Positions 24,501 through 35,357 of a stretch of 64,000 bases of DNA are shown here, one piece after another; the first letter of the stretch is position 1, and each line of letters opens with the position of its first letter. The stretch spans positions 1-64,000 of the forward strand of contig MCGE01000034.1 in the NCBI GenBank assembly GCA_002105175.1. Direction: 5' to 3'. Origin of the DNA: Absidia repens. Its lineage: Eukaryota > Mucoromycota > Mucoromycetes > Mucorales > Cunninghamellaceae. A program made the translations under genes and the position numbers. The notes under the pieces are model-generated. The model was not told the DNA's origin and searched no databases. It was given only the letters and a program-made list of their open reading frames with translations.

Positions 24501-27500
24501 GGTAAACTGGCGGAAATGTATATTTACTACGACTCTGAACTGAAGAAGAAAAAGGAAATGAAGCGGGAAGAAATCGAACAATTAGCAACAAACACCAAAC
24601 GAATTGTTGAATCATTCCAGACGGACACTACGAACCAAGAGCAAGATATGCACAGTCTGTGGCAAGGAAAACGTTTATCGTTGGTCATTGAAAAGTTTGG
24701 TGTTGCTATCCCATTATCTGGTATGTCAGAAGGAACAACGTCATCAGCATCGTCCACTGTGGATGGAGGTCATCATCATCATCATCATCATCATCAGCAA
24801 GCGGCTTTGCTATTTGCTCTTACATCTCTTCGATTCACCACGACAAACATCAAAACCACCACTGCCACCATCGAGGACATCTCATTGCAATTTGTGAAAC
24901 GTTTTGACCAGGCAAACGAAGATCATTTTTTGGCAAGAAATCACCCTCGGATGAATCAAATGCGACTTCCTTCAATCACATGTGTTGTCAGCTCGAATTT
25001 TGAAAAAACTTCACGCAAGCTAGCTATGCAAATCAATGCCAAGGTACGTGGATTTGAAGTGGACTTGGATGGAACAATTACCGAATACGTGAATCGTCTT
25101 GGCGTTATCTACGTACAGAGTGTGGATCGTGTCAATGCATTTACTATAGAAGCAAATAGTGGCGTATCTACTGTGACCAAGGAACCCGGTCTTAAGGCAC
25201 CACAATCTTCTTCTACTGCTGAATTGGTCCATCTTGATGTTGAAGGTATTTTTGAATATGACACCAGTGTTGTACGGCTCTATCCAAAGCGACAAACGGG
25301 GGATTCACTTCGAAAGCACGGAAAATCAACTCAGCGATCAACAAGAGGACACAATGTTGGTGGCGTCCATGATGGCAAAGAAGTCAATGAAAGTAGCAAT
25401 ATGGCAACAATCAAACTTCCCGGACTCAATGCAGAATTCAAGTACCAAACACCATTGGGGGCTTCAGCATCGATATCGGACTCACCTCGACGTTTCCACA
25501 TTGACCTTCTTATCCACGAAAGCAACAACATACTACATCCATCCCTGGTGCAGTTTCTTCATGAAGTGATGGCTGGATTGAAAATTGGTATGCAACTATC
25601 AAGTGAACGAAAAGCAATACAGGAATCTGGATTATCATTGTCAACGTCATCAGCAACAGCAAATACAAGCAATGTCAATGCGTCCATTTTACTTCGGCTT
25701 TCGAAAACAAAAGTAGATCTCACTTGTCAGCCAGCTTCCAAGGTCATTTGCTCTCTTGGATGGAATGAAAGCGAATTTATGATGAACTCTTTTGCTGATG
25801 GAACCGCACGAACAATGGGCTGTTTTGGTTCCTTGCGTAGCATATCGGCGGTGGTCAAACATCACTTCTCTCCTCAATCTTGTCTTACCGCTAATATTGA
25901 CCGTGTGCTCTTCAATGCAATGCTGACATCCAAACATGGAGGTGGTGATCGCGTGAATGATACTATTTCCATTATTGTCAAAATTCCGGCAGTTGAAGGT
26001 GAAATCAATATGCGGCATTTGCAAGACCTCCTGATCCTCAACACATGCTGGTTTTCTCAACAACCAACGACCCAACATCAACAGAAACAACAGACATCTG
26101 AAAAGGTATCCCCACCTATCCTCTTTGCAAGGTATGTGACATTGAAACTTGATAAGGTGGCATTCTCTGTGGATATGGGACAAGCAATTGGCAAGGTCAA
26201 GTTTGTTCCAAGGCATTTCTCAGTACAGACGCACATGATTCCCAATATATCTCAAGGTATCTCTCTTTCTTTGGGTGGCATTTTGATTACGTCGGAAGGT
26301 AGACTTAGTGGCGAAGCAGAATTCCATCGCAGTATACTTCAAGGCAGTGTCGACACAGAATTGCAATCATCGTTCTCACCATCTGCAACGGCTCCAGCAA
26401 CAACAAAACGAACACCTATTTGTCAATTGTATATCTCTATGGATGGATGTCGAGCAAAATTCACCTATGAATATCAAAATATATTGGATCTCATACAGGA
26501 ACCCATTCAACTTACAGCAACAGTGAATAACGATAATCTCGGAAAATCTTACTCACACCAACTCAAAGTAGTCATCCAATCCGGACGATTGATTGCAAGT
26601 GTTTCTATCAAAACGGTGCCGGTGATTATTGTGATGCATCAGCGCTTTATGGAATTACTTGACAAAAAACGAAATGAAGCTTGTGCTGTATCGTTTTCTT
26701 GGATTAGTGCTACCGATACAACAACACTCAAGGAACAACCAATTCAATCTCTTTTGTCGGATTCAACCCAACATATCACTACTGACCAAAATCATCAGCA
26801 ATGGCCGCGCAGTATTGTGGAACTCAGTGTGGCCGGCATTCAGGTGATCGTATACCCAAGCCAATTTCAGGACGGTGATAATGTTGAGATTCAGGCGGTG
26901 CAAGTCGAAGGCTCTTTACAACAAAAACCAAGGATGGATGATGGAGGCATTGATCGGCACCTACTTCTTAGCATCAACAAGGCATCCCTTTTGAAAAATG
27001 TACCAGGTCAAGACATGATGGAAAAGCGACATCAACAACTATGCGATATTATTGCAACGAAAAACAAACAAATGATTGCTGCGAATGACGACGACGGCGA
27101 CGACGACGGCAGACATAGTGACATTATGATTCGTGGTGACAACGATATTATTGATGATGCTGCGAATAGTGACAGTCATACTGGTGATGGAAATAGGATC
27201 AGCAAACAACACGGAATGAAACTTCAGCCAATTAAGGAAAAAGGAACCTCTATATTTGCGCTACCACTGACTCGACTGACTATGGATTCCACTCAGCTGG
27301 CACGCAAGGTACAACATACGTTTACTGTGGACTTTAAGGATCGTGTTCAGGTCTCCTTGAATATTGGCCAAATGAAATATTTGCAGGAATTGGTTAGCAT
27401 GTTTAATGATCAAATGGCTCGGGCGAAAAAGGCTGCGACATCTAATGGCGGAACAACTCGGTCACAAAATGTTGTATCATCGGAAGAAAAAGAAGGCTTA

Positions 27501-27902
27501 CAACATCCTAGTCAACAACAAAGTGATAATGTCAATGTGGATGATTCAACGAGCCTGGATAGCGGGATTGGTGTGGGCGATATCAACTCTGGGCAGCAGC
27601 AACTTCCAATTACGACTGCACAAACTGAAGAAAGCAAACCTGCTTTGACCAAGAATGGTGACAGCAAAGGGGATGACAAAGCAAGCTTGGACGATGATCG
27701 ACTCATTTACATTACCGACAGCGCTGTACATTTTGACCCACAGTTGCGACAAATGGGCGATGCAACACCATCTGTGGAATGGCTTCTTGGATTCAATCGC
27801 GAACGTTTACCCGGTCTTATACATGAAAGTGTCACTCTTCACTTGGATCAAGTTGTACATGCCGTTTGGGACTTTTATCAAACTCAAGCACATCAAAATT
27901 AG
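15550..27902 (+). CDS. CSF1: Csf1/BLTP1 (Tweek, KIAA1109) bridge-like lipid transfer protein, 3630 aa
   Basis: Very long rod-shaped protein that carries phospholipids between the ER and other membranes; yeast Csf1 supports low-temperature growth and supplies lipid for GPI-anchor synthesis. Model: join(15550..15751, 15814..15966, 16027..16185, 16279..16597, 16680..17030, 17103..17262, 17355..17588, 17660..17933, 18028..18125, 18196..18372, 18434..18604, 18684..18834, 18911..19033, 19103..19518, 19597..19774, 19859..20105, 20188..20357, 20456..20658, 20728..20964, 21033..27902), 10893 nt, every junction in frame. The N-terminus has one ER-anchoring helix (residues 20-42) and the chorein-like start of the family: FYFNRVAARLLT, RITLLGARILFKNFRYHSTN, CSLEGLEGFIYNN, and later PPEWGLRL with NYGPWTDKQR. 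A stretch of eight His then Gln occurs near 24770. It is longer than yeast Csf1 (2958 aa). AATAAA at 27969. All 19 introns lie in the first 5.5 kb. Confidence 0.92.
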
Positions 27903-28011
27903 TTATTTTAGTATAGATTATCTTGTTCATATATATTTGTATTTTTATTCATATTTATCAATATTGTCAAATAAAATGCTGGAAAATCTTCGATTTACTG
28001 TGTATAAGATA
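27903..28011. terminator. CSF1-like 3' UTR with poly(A) signal
   Basis: Contains AATAAA at 27969-27974 about 70 nt after the stop, followed by a T/G-rich stretch, as expected of a fungal 3' end. Confidence 0.5.
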
Positions 28012-29260
28012 TTTTTGAAATGTGGGTTTTGATGGGATTATATTAGATGACTATGCCTCCAAAGGAAAAAGAAAGAGATGGATACTATGGGTTGACGATT
28101 ACATTTACACTCCGCACACGTGGTTTTTATTTTATTTATTATTCTTTGAAAAATAACGTCGAGGTATTCTTCAGACGAGAGGGCTTCGTGATAGACAGTG
28201 CAATCATGTGCTTCAAAAAAGAAGAGCAAGGTCAGATAAGGGGTATAATGAGTCACATAAAAAAAAAAGTGAATGGATATGAAGCATGAAAAAAGGGAAT
28301 GGATATGAATCGTGATAAAAGGTAAACAACATTTTTGGCGAGTGAAAAAAAAAAGTTAGACGACATGGCCATTTTTCACTGTATTGGGCAGCCCCTTGGG
28401 ACACAGCCGTTGTGCTCAGCGGTCAGTCAGGATTTGGTTTTGGTGTGTGTGTGTGTGTGTGGGGTGGGGGTTTGTGTAGTGAAAAAAAGGCGCTATGACA
28501 GCATTTATACTCCGCCTGCATTATTTAGTTGTTTCCTTTTTCCCTTTTCGCTCTTTCCCTTTTTCTTTCCTTTTTTTCTTTCTGCATTAAAATTTCAATG
28601 AAGTGCTGGTGATCTTGGATTAGTATTAGAACTTGCATTAGGGGCATTTTGAAAAATGCAATACATACACCATGGGGAAACTCTTTCATTTTGGATCTGT
28701 GGTTTCATGACGAAATATATTTTTTTTCCTGCATTTTTTTCATCGTCATTCAACTTCGATGGGGTTATGTTGGACTTAGATTAGTATTAAAACTAGCCTA
28801 GAAGGGTTTCAGATCAGGGATTACGACATGCACGGGGAAACCCTTTCATTTTGATATTCAGGATTTACTACCATTAGATGGTGTTTTGGAGTCTTCATTA
28901 GCCAAGTTTAGTTATAGTTTGTCCATATTTTGTATTTCCATCTGAATAAATTATATCTCTTTTACGTCCTTCAATGAAAAATGTCCCACTAGTTTCTCTC
29001 ATAGTTTGTGCAATGGATAGCTTTTTTTTTTTTTTTTTTTTTTTACTACCGTCACCTCTTTGGTTCATGTTGACAGTTGCTGTGTTTCAATAAAAAATAT
29101 CGCCCATTAATTAGGTTCATGCTTTGCATGGAATACAAGTTCCGTTTTTCACAATCGTTCTTTTAGATTAATGCTGACCACGCCCTCAATCCCCAATAGT
29201 ATTCATCATATCAGCCCATTATATAGACCCTTTGAATCAACCGCTTACTAGCCTTCTATA
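28012..29260 (+). repeat. Composite repeat: R2 module followed by R1 copies
   Basis: It starts with GTGGGTTTTGATGGGAT (about 28021-28037), the R2 opening also found at 33513 and 57575. CTCCGCACACGTGG (28109-28122) is the R1-type CACGTG box. R2's GGGCAGCCCCTTGGGACACAGCCG follows at about 28385, a TG microsatellite at 28443-28460, then two successive R1 cores (28674-28696 and 28834-28852). Last come R1 submodules with AATAAA (28946, 29089) and a run of about 24 Ts (29021-29044). No coding frame. Confidence 0.6.
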
Positions 29261-29964
29261 AGGACTGTGCAGACAGGATCAACATTCCTTTCTTATGCCT
29301 GCTGAGTTCAGGGTTTTTGAATTTGAGTTGAGAAGATTGTCCTGTGGTGATGGTATGAAGAAGAGACCTGCTTTTAGCAAACAGGTACTAATGTATTCGT
29401 TATGTCATAAAGGAGTTTTGCGAAACATTGCCGAAGAACCAAGGATATATCGTATGTGCTTTTGTTTGGTGTTAATTTTTAAAAGGTCATTCTGGTTGCT
29501 GTTCCAGTAACAATAACCGTGATGGCTTTACAATATATGATAATGACAAAAATGGTGGTCTCTATTTACAATATGATAATACGCAGTTTTATGAGTAAAG
29601 AACATCATGATATTACAGTGATATTATTGTAAAGAAATAATATGACAACGGTATATTTAACTTTGCGACATAATTTTAATTATATTGTATCGAGTGACAA
29701 GTGTACTTATAACTATTGCATTGGCATTTGTAACTTGAGATGTAATTGAAAAACTTATTAAAGGGTGTGTACGGTAATAAATGTCATTTTTAATTTGCTG
29801 GGTGATTTTAGTGCACGTATATTGCACGCAGGACGAATCGTTCATAAATTAAAGATGTAAAGGGTTCTTTGCACTATACAGCCTGTCGGGACTTCAATTT
29901 TGCAAGTGTAAATTATTTTTTGTTGGAAATTTTTTGTCTCCTTCTGCTTACTCATTGCAAGGTC
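29261..29964. other. Upstream region of TFB1
   Basis: About 700 bp of AT-rich DNA. The frame at 29295-29510 has no family features and no splice partner. Nothing firm seen apart from the presumed TFB1 promoter and leader. Confidence 0.45.
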
Positions 29965-32731
29965 ATGTGGAATGCTAATGAAAAATTACTATTGCGTTCC
30001 AATGTTCGCTACAAACAAAGAGAGGGCTCTTTATTCATTACCCCTCAGCGAGTAGCTTGGCAGCAAAATGGTGTGCCCCAACTCAATCCCTCAATCAATT
30101 ACGACAGTATTGCATGTAAGAAATATTGGAAAAGAAATCAAAACAAACACACTCCTGACTTCTTTTTCTTTATGCCCTTTACTAAATATTTTATGTAGCT
30201 CTTCAGCAGACTCCAAAGGAATCACCGAAAGTTCTTTTCAAGATCACCACAAATCACCCAGAACCCAAGGTCTATACTTTCCACTTCATCTCAACCAAAG
30301 GTCTAATCGAACGGGAAGGCATCAAAGCTCAAGTAACAGAATTATGGGCTAAAGCGCGTGGGGCATCAACCTCATCTATGGGAACACCAGCTCCTTTGAC
30401 ACCAACAACGAACACTGGCTCACCTGGGACACCTTCTGCAGCTACAACACCCTCAGCAGCGGCTTCACCCTTAGGTCCCACCTCGGTAGCATCGACACCC
30501 CAATTACAACCATCAACCCCTCAACAACTACAACAAACAAGTGGCATGTCATCTACGCCAAACAGTACTACAACATCTGCCGCAGCCACTCCAGCGGCTG
30601 GTTCACCGGCCCCGCCAGGGATGTCGGCAAGTCGAAAACAAGAATTCAAGGATCGCAGAGAACTCATCTCCAACAGCCGGGAACTTCAAAAACTGCACAT
30701 GGAACTGGTTGTCTCTGGTAAAATTGTATCTGAGGAAGAATTTTGGTCTAGTCCCTATGTCAAACGATATCGCCAAAAACTCAAACTGGATTCAATCTCT
30801 CGTGAAGGCCGATTAAAAGGGAAATCATCAAGAATGGTTGAATTGAAACCTGGACAACAAGAAGGCTCGGATGTGAAGTATACGTTGACTAGTCAGACAA
30901 TTCATAATATCTTCACGGAGTACCCATCAGGTAAGAATGAAAACAATAATGAAGATAATAGAGGTACCTGAAATGAGTTTACAAACGCTTTCTCTCTTCT
31001 TCTTCCTAGTCAAACGTGCCTATGATGCCAACGTACCGGATAAGGTAAGTCACAAATCAATCATGTCAAGAGTCGTACACCAGTACTGAAGAATATTATA
31101 TTTTCGTTTGGTATTTTTAGTTATCTGAACAGCACTTCTGGAAACGATTCTTGGCTTCCGAGTTCTTCCACCGATCTCGAACTGGGGGTCGGTCTCAACT
31201 TACACCATATGATGATATATTTGATCGTTGTCTACAAGAAGAGGATGATGGTAAAATGACAGAAAAATCAAAAAAAGAGGAAGAAAGAAAGATATGCAAC
31301 ATACAGGCTGACGAATCGTTTGTGCCTCTATGAGAGGACGGATATCTCTGACCATATAGAAAATGCAAAGGCACCTGATATATCGAAAATGGATCGAATC
31401 AAGCGAACAATTGATTTGGAATCATCTATTGAAGATCATGTTGAGGTAAGCAGATAAAATAGAAAACCATATACGTAAAAGTAAGATTCTTAATTTTTAC
31501 TGAATAATACTTTATAGGGCGGGAATGCACCTGATTTCACTATGGTGCCGGGTAGGAATGCTCAAGTTTTGCCATTGATTCGACGCTTTAACAGACATGC
31601 TAGTCGTGTCCTCGAAACCCCGAAATCGTAAGTAGTATAAATTTCATCCAAAGAAAAAGAAAGGAATGCATCATCAATTGACTACTGACTACTTTTTTAT
31701 CATTTTACGGAACCAATAGTAAACTAAAGCCAAGAACACCCGACGTAAGTAGAAAATTGAAAATTGGGTAACGGAAGATGGAAAATGGTTGGGATTGGGT
31801 CAGTGAATCAAAATAAGCAACCTAATGTGTTTTTTATGTTTGATAGAATGAAATTGAAAATGAAATCCTGCTAACCGACCTGAATGATGACTCCCCACCA
31901 GACAAAATTGTTCTCGACATCCAAGACACCTCGCGCTATTTTGAAAGCCAAAGCAATACACAGAAAACAAATCAAGTTGGACTGAAGGTAATAAAATACT
32001 TGATAACAAAAGGCAATTGGACAAAATTTAATTGTTTTTCTTCTTTTTTTTTTGTTTAATAGGAAGCGGAAAAACTAGTGTCTGGATTCAAACGTCACTT
32101 TGAAGGCTGGCAGCCAGAATTGACGAAAGTAAGAAAATCAAAAACACAATCTCGGTCGGATTACAGCACAGTTTTATCTGAATTGCTTTACTTGTTTTTT
32201 AGCATGTGATGAATCCCAAGGTAGCTGATCGTGTTTGTTTAAACTTGACGGATCGAGTTCGAAAGCGTAGCCGATATTATGAAAAATCTAGTGTAGCCGG
32301 TAAAAAAAAAAAAAAAAAAAAAAAAATGGTTGTCGTACAATCTCGTGATCGAACAAAACTTAAACTTTTGTTATTTAATTGCGTAGATGAAAAACTACCA
32401 GCACAAGCTCTCTTGGCCATACAAAGTTATCATTCCGCTAGCAATGAAGTTCTCCGTCACTTTTGGTCATCCAATGATCCTTATCGTGCTGACAAAAATA
32501 CTCGCATGGTGGAAGGGTTAAAGCGACAACAGAAGAAGTACAACGAAGTTTTGATCTCAGTGAATAGCTATCACGGTGATGTGGATCGTGGTAAAGAGGT
32601 ATGGTAACATAATAAAACAAAAGAAGTGAGATTTACTAACTATGTGTTTGCATTGGCAATAGGTCCTGGCACCACTACAGGTTGCCATGAACAAAGCCTT
32701 AGATGTAGCAAACAAACGCCGAAAACGATGA
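29965..32731 (+). CDS. TFB1: TFIIH core subunit Tfb1 (p62)
   Basis: Subunit of general transcription/DNA repair factor TFIIH in the nucleus; its PH-like domain binds TFIIE, activators and Rad4/XPC-type repair factors. Model: join(29965..30115, 30199..30930, 31010..31044, 31121..31250, 31288..31445, 31518..31627, 31720..31744, 31847..31987, 32063..32128, 32203..32299, 32387..32598, 32663..32731), 1926 nt, 641 aa. The PH-like domain spans residues 1-115 (EGSLFITPQRVAWQ; KVYTFHFISTKG). A Thr/Pro/Ala-rich linker follows, then BSD domain 1 (NSRELQKLHMELVVSGKIVS...EEFW) and BSD domain 2 (LSEQHFWKRFLASEFFHRSR). The C-terminal helical region has EVLRHFWSS and ends in basic residues. The exon 4-5 junction is the weak point: frame needs an AAG acceptor at 31287, whereas the better CAG at 31306 shifts frame. 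Intron 10 begins with a run of 25 As just inside the donor. AATAAA at 32846. Confidence 0.88.
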
Positions 32732-32889
32732 ATTAGTGGAACTGAAGTTTATATATCAATGCATTCCCCCTCCCCTCCCCCTCCCCCTCCCATATTTGTA
32801 TATAGTCTACCCTCACACTCTTTTATCAGTTTATATATTATGATAAATAAACGCCGGAAATCTTTCGATTTATTAAATGTCAGAGTTTT

Positions 32890-33500
32890 TTTTTTTGGCC
32901 ATCATTTTTTTGGTTATCATTTTAATATTTTTTGGCCATCATTTTTGGCCATCATTTTGGCTATCATTTTTTTGGCCATCATTTTTGGCTATCATTTTGG
33001 CCATCATTTTTGGCTATCATTTTGGCCATCATTTTTGGCTATCATTTTGGCCATCATTTTTGGCTATCATTTTTTGGCTATCATTTTGGTTATCATTTTT
33101 TTGGCTATCATTTTGATTTTTTTTGGCCATCATTTTTGGCCATCATTTTTGGCCATCATTTTTGGCTATCATTTTGGCTATCATTTTGGCTATCATTTTT
33201 GGCTATCATTTTGGCCATCATTTTGGCTATCATTTTGGCTATCATTTTGGCTATCATTTTGGCTATCATTTTTGGCTATCATTTTGGCCATCATTTTGGC
33301 TATCATTTTGGCTATCATTTTGGCTATCATTTTGGCTATCATTTTTGGCTATCATTTTTGGCTATCATTTTTGGCTACCATTTTGGCCATCATTTTGGCC
33401 ATCATTTTGGCTATCATTTTGGTTATCATTTTTTTGGCTATCATTTTTGGCCATCATTATTGGCGATCATTTTGGTTATCATTTTTGCCATCTTTTTTTT
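32890..33500. repeat. 12/13-bp minisatellite (TTTTGGCYATCA)n, about 610 bp
   Basis: About 45-50 tandem units of ATTTTGGCTATC / ATTTTTGGCCATC, varying by one T (12 or 13 bp, occasionally longer) and by C or T in the GGCYAT centre. The array starts about 160 bp after the TFB1 stop codon and ends in a T run at 33493-33505 that abuts repeat module R2. Because units contain no stop codon on the plus strand and mix 12- and 13-mers, long open frames of LAII / GYHF / WLSF repeats arise; these are not genes. Confidence 0.9.
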
Positions 33501-33504
33501 TTTT

Positions 33505-34250
33505 ATTGAAGTATGGGTTTTGATGGGATAGGATTAGAGCCTCCGCCATTTCACACTATCACACTAATGGTGGGTAGCCCCTTGGGGCCCAACCGTCGTG
33601 CTCAACTCGTCGTCCATGGGTTTTTTATGTGTGTTGAAAGAAAAAAAAAATTAGGGAGGGGATTAGGGCCACTGCCAGTTCGCACTATGGTGGGCAGCCT
33701 CTTGAGGCCCAGCCGCCGTGCTCTGCGCATCGTCAATGGGGGGGGGGTTTGTGTGCTGAAAGGAAAGAGAAATAGGGTAGGCGCTAGGTGCTCAGCGTGC
33801 TCGTTAATTGTGTTGAAAAAAAAATATAGGATACTGTTTAGGGGGTGAAAAAAAAAATCAATTCAGGCTCCGCACACATGATTTCTATTTTTATTTTGGC
33901 TCCCCACTTTTTTTTTTTCCGTCGCTTTTCCTTTCTTTCCTCCTCTTTTTTTTTCCTTCTTGAAAATCTGAATGATATGATGGCAAGGCTCATTGGGATA
34001 ATGGCGATCTAGGATTAGTGGTAGAACCTTGAATTAGAGGCATTTTCAAAAATGCAAATCAAGCATTATGGGGAAACCCTTCCATTTCGGATTCGTGATT
34101 TCTAACATTCACTAGATTAGCCTTCCTTGTAGAATAGTGCGTTAGCTTAGGTTAGTATTAGTTGTCATAGTTTACACCGTATACATATCTGAATTAAATA
34201 TGTCTTGTCGTTTTTACCATTAATCTCTTTCATGCCTTTTATTGTCTTGT
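33505..34250 (+). repeat. Composite repeat: R2 twice, then R1 copy
   Basis: TGGGTTTTGATGGGATAGG (33512-33530), then TTTCACAC and GGTAGCCCCTTGGGGCCCAACCGTCGTGCTC (about 33571-33601). A second R2 unit follows (GGGCAGCCTCTTGAGGCCCAGCCGCCGTGCTC, about 33692-33723), then CTCCGCACACATG (33868-33880) in place of the CACGTG box. The R1 core GGGGAAACCCTTCCATTTCGGAT is at about 34070-34092, with an AATTAAATATGTC submodule near 34193. Order of parts equals the composite at 28012-29260. Confidence 0.6.
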
Positions 34251-34269
34251 TGAATGGGCATAAGTAAAA

Positions 34270-34273
<4 letters not shown>

Positions 34274-34305
<32 letters not shown>
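34274..34305. repeat. (GT)n microsatellite
   Basis: About 16 GT units, just after the composite repeat. Confidence 0.9.
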
Positions 34306-34307
<2 letters not shown>

Positions 34308-34967
34308 ATGCATAGGAAGAATGGCATGTGCTTGTGTTAAAAAAAATCCAATACAGAATATTGTGTTATCTGTTCCCTCTGCATTTCACAATTGAGTGGA
34401 TTATATAGGGTAGCAATGGTGTGTATAGTGTATGTTTATTACAGTTGCCTGAAAAAATGCTGGCCATAGTAACAGAAAAGGGAAATAAAAAATAGTAGCG
34501 ACATTGATACGGTGATGTGGGTGGAGGAATGGAATGATATTTCAAAGTCATCGATCTTTATCTTAGATCGAAGATTTTAGATAAGCTTTTACCCCCCCTT
34601 TCTCTCTTTAATAGAGGAAGAAATAGAAATATTTTGACCTCTCCAGATTGTCAAAATTTCAAAATTTTCATATCCCACCTACATCAAACAAAATGAAATC
34701 TATACCGCTACGGATTTTTTTCGTCAAGAACCTCTGTAGTACTAATCGGCATAAACAATTTCTTTCCCATCACCATATGATAAATCAAAAAGATAAGAAA
34801 AAATGATATATTTTTATTAATGATATATAAGGGGATAATATAAAAACATATGAATATATATATATAAAATAATAGTAAAACAATACTAATAGCTAGAGAC
34901 TAGTATAAAAAAACAAAGAGAGAGAACAAGGCAAAGTCAAACAAGATATATAAAAACACAAATAATT
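34306..34967. other. Gene-free 3' flank of the kinase gene
   Basis: AT-rich DNA with (TA)n patches (34855-34866). No supported gene. Confidence 0.5.
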
Positions 34968-35322
34968 TCATGATGAAGAATATCCAGCAGGAATTGGAGG
35001 AGGAGGCATGTTTGGAGGAGGCAAAGGCAAAGTGGATGAGGTCGGTGGAATAGGAGGTAACGTGTTAGCATCAAACATCCATTTTTGGGGAGGTACAGGC
35101 GACTCTGATAACCCGTGATGCTGTTGTTGTTGCTGTTGTTGTTGCTGTTGATTTGTTGTATTGGTGGTCAGATTGGTAACAATAGAAGATGTCGACGGGG
35201 CTGCCATAAGTGGTCGATATAAATTTTCAGGAGAGGATGACATTTGGTAACTTGAATCAGATGATGATCGGCGGCGAAGTTGTGGTTGATGAAGTTGATG
35301 CGGATGAGATTGTTGCTGTCGT

Positions 35323-35357
<35 letters not shown>

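Noticed and set aside
29295..29510. 71-codon plus-strand frame upstream of TFB1
   Set aside because: No family feature and no splice link to the TFB1 start; probably leader or intergenic DNA.
32890..33500. Possible CRISPR-like or centromere/telomere array
   Set aside because: Units are contiguous with no spacers, AT-rich with 12/13-bp period, and do not match telomere repeats; it is a simple minisatellite.
32759..33531. Long open frames (254, 199 and 128 codons) full of LAII / GYHF / WLSF repeats
   Set aside because: They are translations of one minisatellite in several frames at once; the unit simply lacks stop codons.
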